Shown: piece after piece, positions 28,894-40,773 of the stretch | Layout: each line of letters begins with the position of its first letter | How positions within the stretch are numbered: position 1 is the stretch's first letter | NCBI GenBank assembly: GCA_030248135.1 | Contig: JASANC010001988.1 | Coordinates: 1-64,000 of the forward strand | DNA length: 64,000 nucleotides | DNA from: Theristus sp. LFF4_11 | Lineage: Eukaryota > Nematoda > Chromadorea > Monhysterida > Xyalidae | Direction of reading: 5' to 3' | The notes under the pieces: generated by a model | Seen by the model: the letters and a program-made list of their open reading frames with translations, nothing else | What the model was told of the DNA's origin: nothing | The model's database searches: none | Program-made: the position numbers and the translations under genes

Positions 28894-31800
28894 TGGTTCA
28901 CGTCGTTCCGGTAAGTACGTACAATTTGAAGGGCTTGAAGATTGATGTCAATCGAACAGCATCATCGGAGCATTTTTTGTTTCTCAACTGAGCTGATTAA
29001 CTTCATGAACGACTATAATAATCGAGTTGAGTGCTGTCCAGACGTAGCCAAATCATTTGCCTGTGATTGCCTTCGCAAAAAATCCCTAATTGAGTCTACC
29101 GTGGCGCAGGTGGCCGGCTCGCACTCTTTGGGAGGCCTGGCACCGCCCGATCATTTGCCGAAAACCACTCGCTTCGTGTGGCTGCTCGGTTTCACGGCGG
29201 TCATTGGTGGCTTCTTGTTTGGCTACGACACTGGCGTCGTCTCATCCGCAATGATGTGCGTCACTGAAGCTCTGGAGCTTCTTGATTATTTTTTGTCACA
29301 TTTTGTGATTCTAGATGTTTCTATCACACAAACAATCAGCGATCAGTCACCCATGCCAGGTACATTCCGAATGCGCTCGACTTGGGCTACACGCAGACTG
29401 AGTGGGTGGTGAGCATCACGATCCTGATGTGTGCCATATTCTCGTTGGTCGCTGGCTTCCTGAACGAGTGGCTCGGTCGCAAGCCGACCATCATGCTTGC
29501 CTCGTTCTTGTTTGCTGTTGGCGCGTTGGTGTTGGCTGTGGCGCCCAGCTATTGGGTGCTCATGGTTGGCCGGGCACTCGTCGGCGTTGCTATTGGTCAG
29601 GGGGCGGGGCGGGGGGAGCCGCTTGATTATGAAATGCTTGGTGCTGCTTGGCTTGGCTGGTTTCGTTCCAAGATGCGCAACATTCTGAAATTTGGGAACT
29701 TGAAGCTACAGTACATCATGCGGTACAGCAGAAAACTACAAAAGTCACAGCACAGTGATTGGGCGCATCAAGTTCAGTGAGAATAATAATAAGTGAAACA
29801 GGCTGTTGTTGAGCATTGAAATCCCGGTTGAGACTCAACACCTTTTAAGCAAGTTTCGCGCCACTTGTTGAGTTTTTTGTTGACCACCGGTTTCTCAACG
29901 GTCACCGTGTCGACCATTGTGTTGCCCCTGTGTTGCTCAGTGCAACCGCACAGCAGTGCACGTGTCTGCAGGTTTCGCGTCGATGACCGTGCCGCCGTAC
30001 GTCGCCGAGTGTGCGCCGTCGCACGTGCGAGGCACGATGGTGCTCGCGTTCCAGCTGATGATCACGTTCGGACTGTTCGTTGCCAGCGTCTTCGGCGGCA
30101 TCTACAGTCTGGACGTGTTTGTGCCCGAGAAGATCGGCTGGAGGCAAGTGCTGTCTGCGCTGGACACCATATTCAAATTGCAATGCACCGTAAATGACAA
30201 AGTTTTCACGTACAATTCTGCACGGTTGATGTACTGTTGCGGCCCGCGAACTTCCGGCCTGCAGAATTCTGACTGGCCAGCCAATTCCTGCCCGAGGAAT
30301 TCTGGCCCGCTGAATTTTCGCCAGCATGAACAATATTGAACCAAACGAAGTGCTTTTTGGTGACAGATTAATGATGGGCACCGCAGCTATACCGGGTGTG
30401 ATCCAGTTCATCGCGTTCTTTTTTCTGCCGGAGTCACCCCGATGGCTGGTCGGTCATGGCAAGCGAGTGCAGGCGCAGGCTGTGCTCAACCGCATGTATG
30501 CTCAAGTTGGTGCACTCATAAGCATCATCAGGCACCATTTCACCACAAACAGTAAACACCAATATTATTGTTCAGGAGGACAAACAGTGGCGCGAGTACG
30601 AGATGTCTGAAATTGTGGCGCAACAGGAGGAAATGGAACGTGATCGCATTGAATATGGCGGTCTGTGTGTGTCGGCACTGCATTTAAGAATTTTTAATTA
30701 AAAAAAATCATGACAAAGTATGTCAACGGATCAAACTGAATGATTACGGTATTGAATTGGAGTGTCATTTGACGCGCAGGCAAACTCGCCCTAGTGACGA
30801 TGTGGAAGACGCCGCACGTGCGTCGCGCGCTCCTGCTCGGCTGTGCCATCCAGATGTTCCAGCAACTCGGCGGCATCAACACGCTCATGTAAGCACTGCC
30901 ACTGCTTTCAACTGTTGCTGTTATCTTTTTTAGTTCTGCGACTCAACGCACGCACAGGAATCCTTCAGACGGCAATACAAAATTGCTGAACGAAGGAGCT
31001 CGAGTCCGCGTCCCTAAGATACGACAGAGTTGCTTAGAAGCCATTTTGAATTGCTGCATCGAGCATGAAATGTGTCTAAAAGTTTCTTCGTCTGCAAACG
31101 CAATGCATTGAGTCGCAAGACCTAAAGAAATGATGATGTCAATAGACTGTTCCCGTGTTCATCAATGAACGCGTTGATTGATTGATATGTACTGTAATTG
31201 TTGTTATTTCAATACATGCGCACCGATGTCAGGTATTACACGGCGACCGTCATTCGAATGAGCGGCATCACTGAGCCGGGCACGGCGATTTGGCTGAGTT
31301 GTGCGGTCACAGGCATCAATTTCACGTTCACGTTTGTACCAACGTTCTTGGTCGAACGCATGGGCAGACGCTCGTTGATGCTGCTCAGCACGGCTGGTCG
31401 GTGAACACGGCGAACAACAGTGAAACTGTGCAACTATGCAATTGTATATTCTGGCACTGGAATCAGACTTGCTGATTGGCTGCAGTTACCTGGTGGCACC
31501 AATCAGTGGTCCCAATTGAAAATCAGCGATTCAGCTGATTGCCTATGGTTTGCAGTTCAACTGTCAGTGCAACACATTTTGTGGTCTCACTCTGACATTG
31601 CCTTATCAGGTGTCATTGTGTCACTGTGTATCCTTGGCGGGGGCTTTATCGGCATCAATCAAACGGCCGCAGCAATCAACAGCACGAGAACAAACGAAAT
31701 GACGGTCGACTGGCTGAAACAACAGATGCACGATCCGACATCGCCGTACTTCTACAATGGAACAGACTTGAGCGACTTGTTGAAAGAGGCAAAGACGTGC

Positions 31801-33881
31801 TTCGCTAAAACGTACGCCAAACAGTTTACCAGAACTGCAGTCTACAGTCATGGTTGACTCTGTGTGAAGTCAATTGGTTGGTTATACAATTCACATTGCA
31901 TCAGCTTCACCGAATTAGTGTCAGGAAAACCGAAAAAGAGAGAGCGCTGATGGAAGGGGGGGGCTTGATTCCTATCTGTGCATGATATGACTGAAAAGCA
32001 GTTTCCGTTTTACGATTTTCAGCAACTGTGATACGTGCACCACACTTGAAACGTGTGGGTTCTGCTATCACAATGCGAATATCAGTGACATCACCGACAA
32101 CATCTATGGAATGTGTCTCCCTTCTCAACTTGGCAAAAGCGACCACTCGTGGGTGGGACCGTGCAGCAACAAAGACAAGCTTGGCAATCCAAAAGATAAT
32201 GATGGGCTGTAAGTGTCAATGGCGTTAAGCTTCAGTGTGACGGGCATCTTTGTGGATGATTATGCACCTTTGACTTTTGTTTGTGATTTTTTCAGTTACG
32301 TTTGGGCGTGGGACTATTGTCTGTCTCCGTTGAGTCCGATCGTACTTGTCGGCATGCTCTTGTATCTGGTCGCTTTCTCAATTGGTTAGCCTGCATTTGT
32401 AAACGTTGCATTCAATTCGCAACTCACAATTTTTACTCACGTGTGGTACTTTGTCGCATTGTGAGGCCTCGGTCCAATGGCCTGGGTGATCAATGCTGAG
32501 ATCTTTCCGAACTGGGCGCGCACCACGGGCGTTTCACTGGCAACGTTCACAAACTGGGCGTTCAACTTCATAATTTCGTTGACCTTTCTGATGCTGACCG
32601 AAGCCATCACAAAATACGGTATTGTTCACTCGCACCGCAAAATGGTGTGAGCTGTTGTGTTTGTAGGATTTCTTGCGACCTTTTCTGCACTTACATCTAA
32701 TTTCAACTTACTTATAGCTCTTAAAACTATTTCAGGGGCATTCTTTTTGTACGCGGGTATCACGATTGTAGCATTTATTATTTTCTTCATAACTGTACCC
32801 GAAACGAAAGGTCGTCAAATAGAAGAGGTTGAAAATTTGTTCAAAACAAAAGCCGAACTGGAACGAGAAGAACAGGAATGGGGCGATCGAATTGCAAAAT
32901 CCAAAGCGGCACATCTTAGTGGCTTGTACGTTCTATATACTAAAAATTGTATTATTAAACTACAGTGGCGGCCAAAAGTGTTGGAACGCAGCGCGCGTGT
33001 TGCATCAGCCGTACAAACGCTATTATAAGAATTTATGGGCAACGTTGGGTTCACGGGACACTTTTCGACCCAACGTTGCCCATAAATTATTATAATAGCG
33101 CTTGTATGGCTGATGCAACACGCGCGCAATACACAGCAGCAGCACACACGCGTGCAGCGTTCCAACACTTTTGGCCGCCACTGTACGGTATGGCCGATTA
33201 AACATGGCAGCTTTTTTCAGGGTGCAAAGAGCGCGCGAAATTTGAATGATAGAAAAAAGACGTTCAGAGACCTAATTCTGTGTCAAATTTGAAATGTTTC
33301 TTAAAATAAATTGATTGTTCGTGCTATTCTGTCCATTCTTTACACATTGCACACTTGATTGGCGAATATCTTAGCCTTGTTAAGAAATGCAACTCCTAGT
33401 CTGCGACTAATCTCCCCTTGAATGAGACTGCCTTATTTATTCGGCCATACTGTATATCAAAAATTATATTATATCAAAAAACGGTTTATCAGCGAGGAAT
33501 TGACGGTTTTTCACTATTTATTCATTATCTTTCTTATTAAACGTGTTCCAATATGACCGATACACTGTATGGAGCCGTATTCATGGCTACCCGTGCGGCA
33601 ACAAAACTAGCGTGTCTGACGACAGTTGTTTGCTAGAAAATGAAAAAAGCAAAACTAATCAGAATTTTATTTCACAAGTAAAGTTATTTTAATTCATATT
33701 CGGCATATCGGACTACGTTCGGGCGCAAGCAGCGCATTCATTTTTCAGCTGTGCGGCTTTTCCACAGACCCATTCAACATTGCCCCGCTTCCTTTGCACA
33801 AAAAGATAATGGTCAATTGAGTTCAAAAATTTAAAAATTTTCAGGGATGGTGACGCGGCGATCAAAAACATGAAGTTCTAA
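28894..33881 (+). CDS. Proton/myo-inositol-type sugar transporter (SLC2A13/HMIT family), copy 2
   Basis: Exons: 28894-28911, 29110-29255, 29360-29595, 29972-30143, 30367-30505, 30576-30660, 30780-30888, 31233-31396, 31610-31811, 32023-32208, 32296-32384, 32466-32618, 32736-32925, 33845-33881; 641 residues. Same 12-span plan as copy 1: [57 protein letters not shown]. The loop between spans 9 and 10 is longer (about 110 residues) with CDTC...CGFC. Most intron sites and phases match copy 1, but one extra intron (32209-32295) splits the loop exon. Intron 4 has a GC donor (AG|GCAAGT). The last exon ([11 protein letters not shown]) is inferred from a good acceptor and matching phase; if it is wrong, the frame would read on to a stop at 33028. 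Confidence 0.9.
32963..33183. mobile_element. Tc1/mariner-like hairpin MITE in the last intron of transporter copy 2
   Basis: Flanked by TA on both sides, it starts CAGTGGCGGCCAAAAGTG and ends with the exact inverse. Most of its 221 bp pairs into one long hairpin whose inner arms include GGGCAACGTTGGGT and its inverse. The apex is about 20 bp. The TA target and CAGTGGCGGCC ends fit Tc1/mariner non-autonomous elements. Confidence 0.85.
33186..33452. mobile_element. Second mariner-like MITE, directly abutting the first
   Basis: Begins CGGTATGGCCGATTAAACAT and ends with an imperfect inverse (ATTCGGCCATACTG). TA lies on both sides, and the left TA (33184-33185) is shared with the neighbouring MITE. 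A related copy is at 27223-27495. No coding capacity. Confidence 0.7.
33664..33830. repeat. Dispersed repeat also present near 62815-62945
   Basis: Words such as CAGCTGTG(C/T)GGCTTTTCCACA, CATTCAACATT and AAAAGATAAT occur in the same order here and at 62815-62945. It lies in the last intron of transporter copy 2. The nearby ATCTTTCTTATTAAACGTG also appears near both places. Ends are not defined. Confidence 0.55.
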
Positions 33882-34179
33882 AATATTGATGTGCAAACGT
33901 TTTGTAGTCACATTAGTCACATTTGTTACTGGCTGAATATTGATGTACATATTTTGAGAAAACATGAAAACAATTTTGTTTGCGTGTGGTTTTATGAAAA
34001 GTTTCAAAATTGTTTTTTCTCTTTTGTTTTTCGATTTTGGTGAGTTTCACTTTTACATCAATAACATTCTGTTCTCTTGTAAACTTCTTCGATTACTTCT
34101 GCATTCATTAGTCATAATGTAATAGGTAGACCAATATTTAACCAATAACGTTTATTAATATATAATATTAATTATTAAA

Positions 34180-37100
34180 GAGACCGTCCGCAAACCGGTG
34201 GAACATTTTTGCCCCTAGCCGAAAATCGATTTCGCTCAAATTTGGTATGGAGGTACCCTTAGGTCCAACTAAGAAAAAACCGGCCCGCTTTTGGAATGAG
34301 ACCCTTGTGGTGTGGCGCTAGAGGTCTCCAAAGTAGGGTATTTCGTCGAAAAACGTCATTTTTGGCGTTTTGAAAAAAAGGTCTTTTAAGGCAACACAGA
34401 AGCGTTATCGAATATTGGTGTTAATATGAAAAATGTAGTATTTTGCAAGGGCTTTCATGTGTTGCATTTAGTTTTTCAAAAAACATAAACTTTTATTTTG
34501 GTATAAACAAAAAACCTAAAAAATAAATTTCAAAAATTTCACTTTTTGGCTTTATTGCGTCGGCGTTTAGTCCGACCCAAAAATTCTCTCCGCTATCTTT
34601 TTCGCAATAAAAAATTGGTCTAGAAAACGTTTTAACGAGATGCAAACCGTTCACTCTTTTGAGGTTTTTTTTCGTTGCAAGGTTGGTTGAGAAATTTTTT
34701 TTGCTAGTATAAGCTCCTATTGCTTTATTAAGTTTATCTAAAAAACGTTTTAACCAATGTGATCTGTGCCATATATACGTAGTTTTGAACGCTCTTTCAC
34801 GTGGTTTAATTTGTTTTAAAAAATATTAAACTATATGTTTGGTGCAAACACAAAATTGCTTCAAACCCCAGAATTTTTGGTGTACCATGAAGAAGTTCAT
34901 GGTTTCTGCAGTCACAACGTTTTTACTTATCGTAGTTTTCTTTGCACCATCATTTTCATTGTAAAAAACTGGTTTAGAAAACATTTTAGCAAGATGCAAA
35001 CCGTTCCCATTTTTGTTTGTTTTTTTCGTTACAATGTTGGTTGAGAAATTTTTATTTTTGCTAGTTAAGCTTTTATTGGTTCATAAAGTTCATTTAAAAA
35101 CGTTTAAACCAATGTGATCTGTTCCATACATACGTAATTTTGAACGCTCTTTCACGTGGTTTAAATTGTTTTGATAAATTTCAGACTATATGTTCGGTGC
35201 AAACACAAAATTGTGTCAAATCCCAGACCTTTTGGTGTAAATGAAGAAGTTCATGGTTTCTGCAATCAAAACGTTTTACCTTATCGTTTTTTCTTTACAC
35301 CATCGTTTTCACCGTAAAAAACTGGTCTAGAAAACATTTTAACAAGATGCAAACCGTTCCGTTTTTTAAGGTCTTTCGTTATAAGGTTGGTTGAGAACTT
35401 TTGATTTTTCCTAGCATAAGCTTTTGTTGCTTCGTTAAGTCTATTTGAAAACGTTTTAACCAACGTGATCTAAACCATATATACGTAATTTTGAACGCTC
35501 TTTCATGTGGTTTAGTTTGTTTAAAAAATATTAAACTATATGTTTGGTGCAAATACAAAATTGCTTAAAATCCCAGACTGTTGGTGTACCATGAAGAAAT
35601 TCATGAACTCTGCAGTCGCAACGTTTTAACTAACCGTGATTTTCTTTAAACCATCATTTTAACCGTACAAAACTGGTCTAGAAACACTGTTGATAACCAA
35701 CAAAGAAACACCTGTTGTTTCCATTGCTAATGAGCTTCCCCTCTTTTTGGCAATCAGAACAAAAAAAAACACTATAAAATGTGTTTAAATGGGTTTTAAA
35801 ATGGAATCTGTGCGAAATATATTATTTTGATGTACTTTCACACAATTGTAAAAGTTTTTAAACTGTGTGTGTTTAATTGTGTGTTTTAGTGCAGCACAAA
35901 AATCCGTTGAAGCCCAGGGTGGATGTATTGGATTACCATTTTTTCTTAACAACGCTTCAACTAACCGTTTTTCTTGCAGTTGTGTTTGAATGTTTTCACA
36001 AAAACGTGATCGGTACCAAAAATGCTGTAATAACTGAACATAACAACTAAATTGCTGTGCAATTTGATAACAGGATTATTATACATTCCGCTAAGATTCA
36101 CCACACAAAACCATCGTTTGCTGAATATGAAAAGCGGAGGTTCTGCATCGTCCTGCACGCCAAGGAGCAGTGGCCGAGGACCTGTATCGTCCTGCACGCC
36201 AACAAGCAGAGGCCGAAGACCTGTATCGTCTTGCACGCCAACGAGCGGAGGCCGAGGACCTGTATCGTCCGGCACGCCAAGGAGCAGAGGCCGAAGACCT
36301 GTATTGTCCTGCACGCCAACGAGCCGACGAACAACAACGATGATGGCAGCAGGAGATGTGCGATCGTGCTCGTCGAGAGCAAAATGAACGCGACGCGGCT
36401 GAACGCCATCGTAGAGCCGCGGCCGAAGAACAACAGCGGAGGCAGCAACAGCAGGAGGTGTTGGACCGTGCTCGTCGAAAGCAAAACGAACGCGACGCGG
36501 CTGATATAATAAAGCCTCTGGAAGTTCTTAACGATCAAAAGACACCGGCTAGGGAAGTGACTAATAATGAATATTTAAGTTTTTCGGAACAACTGTTTTT
36601 TGCTTAGAGACGTCACAGATGAAATCTTATAAGTTTTTGCTTGCACCAAACATATAAAAGAAATTTTTAAATAATGTTTATACAACCTCGTGAAAGAATA
36701 TGGAAACAGCAGGTGTTTCTTTGTTGGTTATCAACAGTGTTTCTAGACCAGTTTTGTACGTTTAAAATTATGGTTTAAAGAAAATCACGGTTAGTTAAAA
36801 CGTTGCGACTGCAGAGTTCATCAATTTCTTCATGGTACACCAACAGTCTGGGATTTTAAGCAATTTTGTATTTGCACCAAACATATAGTTTAATATTTTT
36901 TAAACAAACTAAACCACATGAAAGAGCGTTCAAAATTACGTATATATGGTTTAGATCACGTTGGTTAAAACGTTTTCAAATAGACTTAACGAAGCAACAA
37001 AAGCTTATGCTAGGAAAAATCAAAAGTTCTCAACCAACCTTATAACGAAAGACCTTAAAAAACGGAACGGTTTGCATCTTGTTAAAATGTTTTCTAGACC

Positions 37101-38253
37101 AGTTTTTTACGGTGAAAACGATGGTGTAAAGAAAAAACGATAAGGTAAAACGTTTTGATTGCAGAAACCAAGAACTTCTTCATTTACACCAAAAGGTCTG
37201 GGATTTGACACAATTTTGTGTTTGCACCGAACATATAGTTTGAAATTTATTAAAACAATTTAAACCACGTGAAAGAGCGTTCAAAATTACGTATGTATGG
37301 AACAGATCACATTGGTTTAAACGTTTTTAAATGAACTTTATGAACCAATAAAAGCTTAACTAGCAAAAATAAAAATTTCTCAACCAACATTGTAACGAAA
37401 AAAAAACAAAAATGGGAACGGTTTGCATCTTGCTAAAATGTTTTCTAAACCAGTTTTTTACAATGAAAATGATGGTGCAAAGAAAACTACGATAAGTAAA
37501 AACGTTGTGACTGCAGAAACCATGAACTTCTTCATGGTACACCAAAAATTCTGGGGTTTGAAGCAATTTTGTGTTTGCACCAAACATATAGTTTAATATT
37601 TTTTAAAACAAATTAAACCACGTGAAAGAGCGTTCAAAACTACGTATATATGGCACAGATCACATTGGTTAAAACGTTTTTTAGATAAACTTAATAAAGC
37701 AATAAAAGCTTATACTAGCAAAAAAAAATTTCTCAACCAACCTTGCAACGAAAAAAAACCTCAAAAGAGTAAACGGTTTGCATCTCGTTAAAACGTTTTC
37801 TAGACCAATTTTTTATTGCGAAAAAGATAGCGGAGAGAATTTTTGGGTCGGACTAAACGCCGACGCAATAAAGCCAAAAAGTGAAATTTTTGAAATTTAT
37901 TTTTTAGGTTTTTTGTTTATACCAAAATAAAAGTTTATGTTTTTTGAAAAACTAAATGCAACACATGAAAGCCCTTGCAAAATACTACATTTTTCATATT
38001 AACACCAATATTCGATAACGCTTCTGTGTTGCCTTAAAAGACCTTTTTTTCAAAACGCCAAAAATGACGTTTTTCGACGAAATACCCTACTTTGGAGACC
38101 TCTAGCGCCACACCACAAGGGTCTCATTCCAAAAGCGGGCCGGTTTTTTCTTAGTTGGACCTAAGGGTACCTCCATACCAAATTTGAGCGAAATCGATTT
38201 TCGGCTAGGGGCAGAGTATTACCAAAATGTTCCTCCTAATTCCGGACGGTCTC
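34180..38253. mobile_element. Foldback-like element with 1.55-kb inverted arms
   Basis: Left arm 34180-35728 and right arm about 36702-38253 are nearly identical inverted repeats. They start GAGACCGTCCG at the outside and end at TGTTGATAACCAACAAAGAA at the inside. Within an arm the word GCAAACCGTT recurs at 34642, 34996 and 35349, giving tandem subrepeats of about 353 bp. The 973-bp centre (35729-36701) is not repeated. Long inverted arms made of direct subrepeats are the hallmark of Foldback/Galileo-type elements. The outer flanks read TTAAA on the left and TTAAC on the right, so TAA or TTAA could be the target duplication. Same-frame open stretches in the arms (for example 35281-35463) are not genes. 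Confidence 0.85.
36128..36607 (+). pseudogene. Broken repeat-rich reading frame in the centre of the foldback element
   Basis: In the frame that continues to the stop at 36605-36607 the translation has about five copies of a 13-residue unit of the type ARQRAEAEDLYRP (39-bp repeat). An in-frame TGA follows after ADEQQR, then RARREQNERDAAERHRRAAA and a second, similar NERDAAD block. Charged Arg/Glu/Gln-rich heads of this sort occur in front of Helitron and other transposon proteins, but no catalytic domain is present. It is best seen as a decayed or non-coding remnant. Confidence 0.4.
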
Positions 38254-39400
38254 TTAACGCGCAAGCCGCAAGTTGTTCGCCCGCCAATTCAAAAATATTC
38301 TGATCGATAACAGAACGTGCGTACTGCCGACGTAGTAGTGTGTGTGGTGCTCGTAAATGGCAAAGCAACCACCACGCAGCACTGCGCGTAATGTCAGTTC
38401 AGCCCACCACACAACAACACAGCAGCAGTGCAGACGTTTCAAAACCCGCCTTCCTGCCTGCATTTTGCGCACCCATTTGCCGTGCGGGCGCGCGCAAAAC
38501 GTGCGTGCGTATGCCCTGATCGTGATCAGAAAATTACCAAATGCATATGGATTAGCTGTAGCTCTCTATCAATCAGCCATTCCAATTTTGGATTGCATAC
38601 CATTGGGAAACGACGAACACACGAACTTATTACTGTTGGTATTGGCTTTTTGTAATATTCAGACGAAAAATTCTGGTAATTCTGTTGCTCCTGGACATCC
38701 ATTGTGTACTTCGGTTGCCATAAAGTTTCTATCATCGTATCATGGAAAGCCGAGTGTGGAATTGAAAGTTGCTCTGTAACTGTGCCAGATCATCAACCAA
38801 TTTTGCGGTATCTCTGTTTTTCTGGGCTTTCCTGTTTTTCCTAAACGTCAACAGAAGCACTTCTAGTGTTTTCCAGTCCAACAGCAACAGCCCACCACTA
38901 TGACTGTTGGCATCGGGTTTCTGTAACTGATTAGCGAAGCGAATCCTTTTCTTCTGAAAAATATCTGCGATCGTGTTTGCCATCTTCCTCCCACAACACA
39001 GGCCAACTGATTGTTTGGACCATCACAATCACATACAGATATGCGTGCTCACAGGCAAACCACACAAGTTTTGACGTTCACAGCGCCAGAATTTGAAGGA
39101 ATTTCACGAAATTTTAGCGCATGTGCGACAGTAGCTTGCACTGCTTTTTGTTTTGTTCTGAAGGTCCGTCCGATTCGTGATCTGTCTGTGAAAATCAATT
39201 CGATCCTCAGTGTGTGTCCAATATCTCCAAATATCGTTGGGTCAAAAAAACAGCCCGTGTTGTTGGCAACCTCGTTTTTGCTTTCTCACCATTTCAAACG
39301 TGTTTCAATTGACAATACTCCATTTTGTGCTTGTGTGCTCGGTTTTTGGGTTGTGGGTTATGATGAAATTGCAGTCACTGACTTAAAATGATGACACATC
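38254..39400. other. Region between the foldback element and the hAT cluster
   Basis: Holds overlapping open frames on both strands (38357-38779 plus, 140 codons; 38732-38983 minus, 83 codons starting MANTIADIFQKKRIRF with an AAGATGG start context). Neither matches a family I know. The minus one could be a small exon or gene, but there is no supporting second exon. Confidence 0.3.
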
Positions 39401-39410
39401 AAAATTTTGC

Positions 39411-39715
39411 TGATTCAAAACTTTCATTTTCGTGAGTCTGTTTTTAAATGCCGGTTCAAAGAAAATTTGAAAAAAATTACTCCAATATACCCTGAACTGA
39501 AAACCTCATTTTTGGCATTGTTGGAAAGTTAAAAAAAAGTTTTTTTTGACATTACCTTGTAATGTAAAACCGTCAGCAGTCGATTTACCGATTGATTTTG
39601 GGCTTGAACAACTTTTGGAATGAAGATTTTCAGCTTGGTTTAATTTTGAATTTTGAGTGTCGGTCGGATCGGAGCTGCACCGTCCTTGTGTTCTCTTGCG
39701 GTCGTGGCGTCGTTA
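39411..39715. mobile_element. Family A fragment left of the complete copy
   Basis: Degenerate match to family A, for example AAAACCGTCAGCAGTCGATTT and the phrase around GACTGATTTCAGGCTT. Together with 40470-40640 it seems to be the older copy that the complete element split. Confidence 0.5.
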
Positions 39716-39723
39716 CTCGTTAT

Positions 39724-40461
39724 TAGGGTTGTTAAAAAAAACAAAAATCGTCATTTTTGTTTTTTTTTTAAAAAAAAAATTTTTTTTTTTAAAAAAAAAA
39801 ATTTCAAAAATCAAAGTTGTGCTAAATCAATCAGGGAGTCCGAAGAACCACATATGATATGCAAGCGCCTCCGGAATGACACCCGTATGGCGGAACTTTG
39901 CAGATTTTGTTTTGGTGACCTCAATTACCCCTTTTCCAAACCGTCACCATGCCTCTTCTTGTGTTTTGACCTCCAAAACGTCACTAATTGTCCCCAGCTA
40001 AGCTAATGCTGAAGTGAAGACAAACATACCGCCTTGAAATTCGATCAATTCTTCTGATGGTGTCGCGACGACACGACACGAAGCAGCAACCAGACAACGT
40101 AGCGCTTGCAAACGGTGCAGCGAGCACAATCGGACGCTCTGCGAGGCTAATCGTCACCTTATCTGCATCGGAAATGGTAGGCTAAGCTTTGGGACGCTCA
40201 AAAACTTCATCGCAGATGTTGTCGAAGCCTAAAATCAGTCGGTAAAACGGCCCAAAATCGACTGCTAAAGGTTTTACGAGGTATAATCAAAGAAAATTTT
40301 TGTTGAACTTTCGAAAAATTGTGCCAAAATTGAGGTTTTCAGAGCATATTAGAGGAAAATTTTTCGAATTTTTTTTTAAAAAAAAAAATCGGCATTTTTG
40401 TTTTTTTTTTAATCACTTTTTTTTTTAAAAAAAAAAATTTCATTTTTGTTTAACAACCCTA
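39724..40461. mobile_element. Complete family A hAT-like element, target duplication CTCGTTAT
   Basis: Starts TAGGGTTGTTAAA and ends TTTAACAACCCTA. Perfect 8-bp repeats CTCGTTAT flank it at 39716-39723 and 40462-40469. 738 bp, no transposase. Runs of A and T just inside each end add weak pairing. The flanks on both sides are themselves pieces of older family A copies, so it inserted into its own kind. Confidence 0.9.
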
Positions 40462-40469
40462 CTCGTTAT

Positions 40470-40640
40470 CTTAATTGACCGAATTTCAAACAGGTAAGTT
40501 CTTGAGCTGGGGATAATTAGTGACGTTTTGAGGGTCAAACCACAACAAGAAGTTCCATCCGCCATACGGGAGTCATTCGGGAGGTGCTTGCACGTCAAAT
40601 ATTTTTCTTCGGACTCCCTGATTGATTTGCCCCCCAGCCC
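40470..40640. mobile_element. Family A fragment right of the complete copy
   Basis: Carries GATAATTAGTGACGTTTTGA, CCGCCATACGGGAGTCATTC and GGACTCCCTGATTGATTT, all from the second half of family A. It ends in C-rich sequence rather than at a proper element end. Confidence 0.6.
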
Positions 40641-40773
40641 CTCCCCCTAGAACAACTATGCCCCTTGCCAAAAATGACGTTTGTAGAGCATATTAAGGAA
40701 AAATTGTCGAAACTTTTTATGGGCATTTTTGTCTTTGTTTTTTGTTAAACAACGGTCGAGATGGGGGAGGTAG

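Noticed and set aside
32829..33205. Open frames reading through the mariner-like hairpin
   Set aside because: They run through transposon ends. The transporter is better closed by the donor at 32926 and the phase-matched exon at 33845.
35281..37143. CRISPR-like repeat array in the foldback arms
   Set aside because: The repeats are 353 bp and contiguous, in a eukaryotic genome, not short repeats with unique spacers.
34835..37587. Identical 60-69 codon frames in both foldback arms
   Set aside because: They are the same arm sequence read in mirrored positions, are AT-rich and have no family match.
38357..38779. 140-codon plus-strand frame
   Set aside because: Low-complexity start, no family, overlaps another frame on the opposite strand. 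Kept only as a region note.
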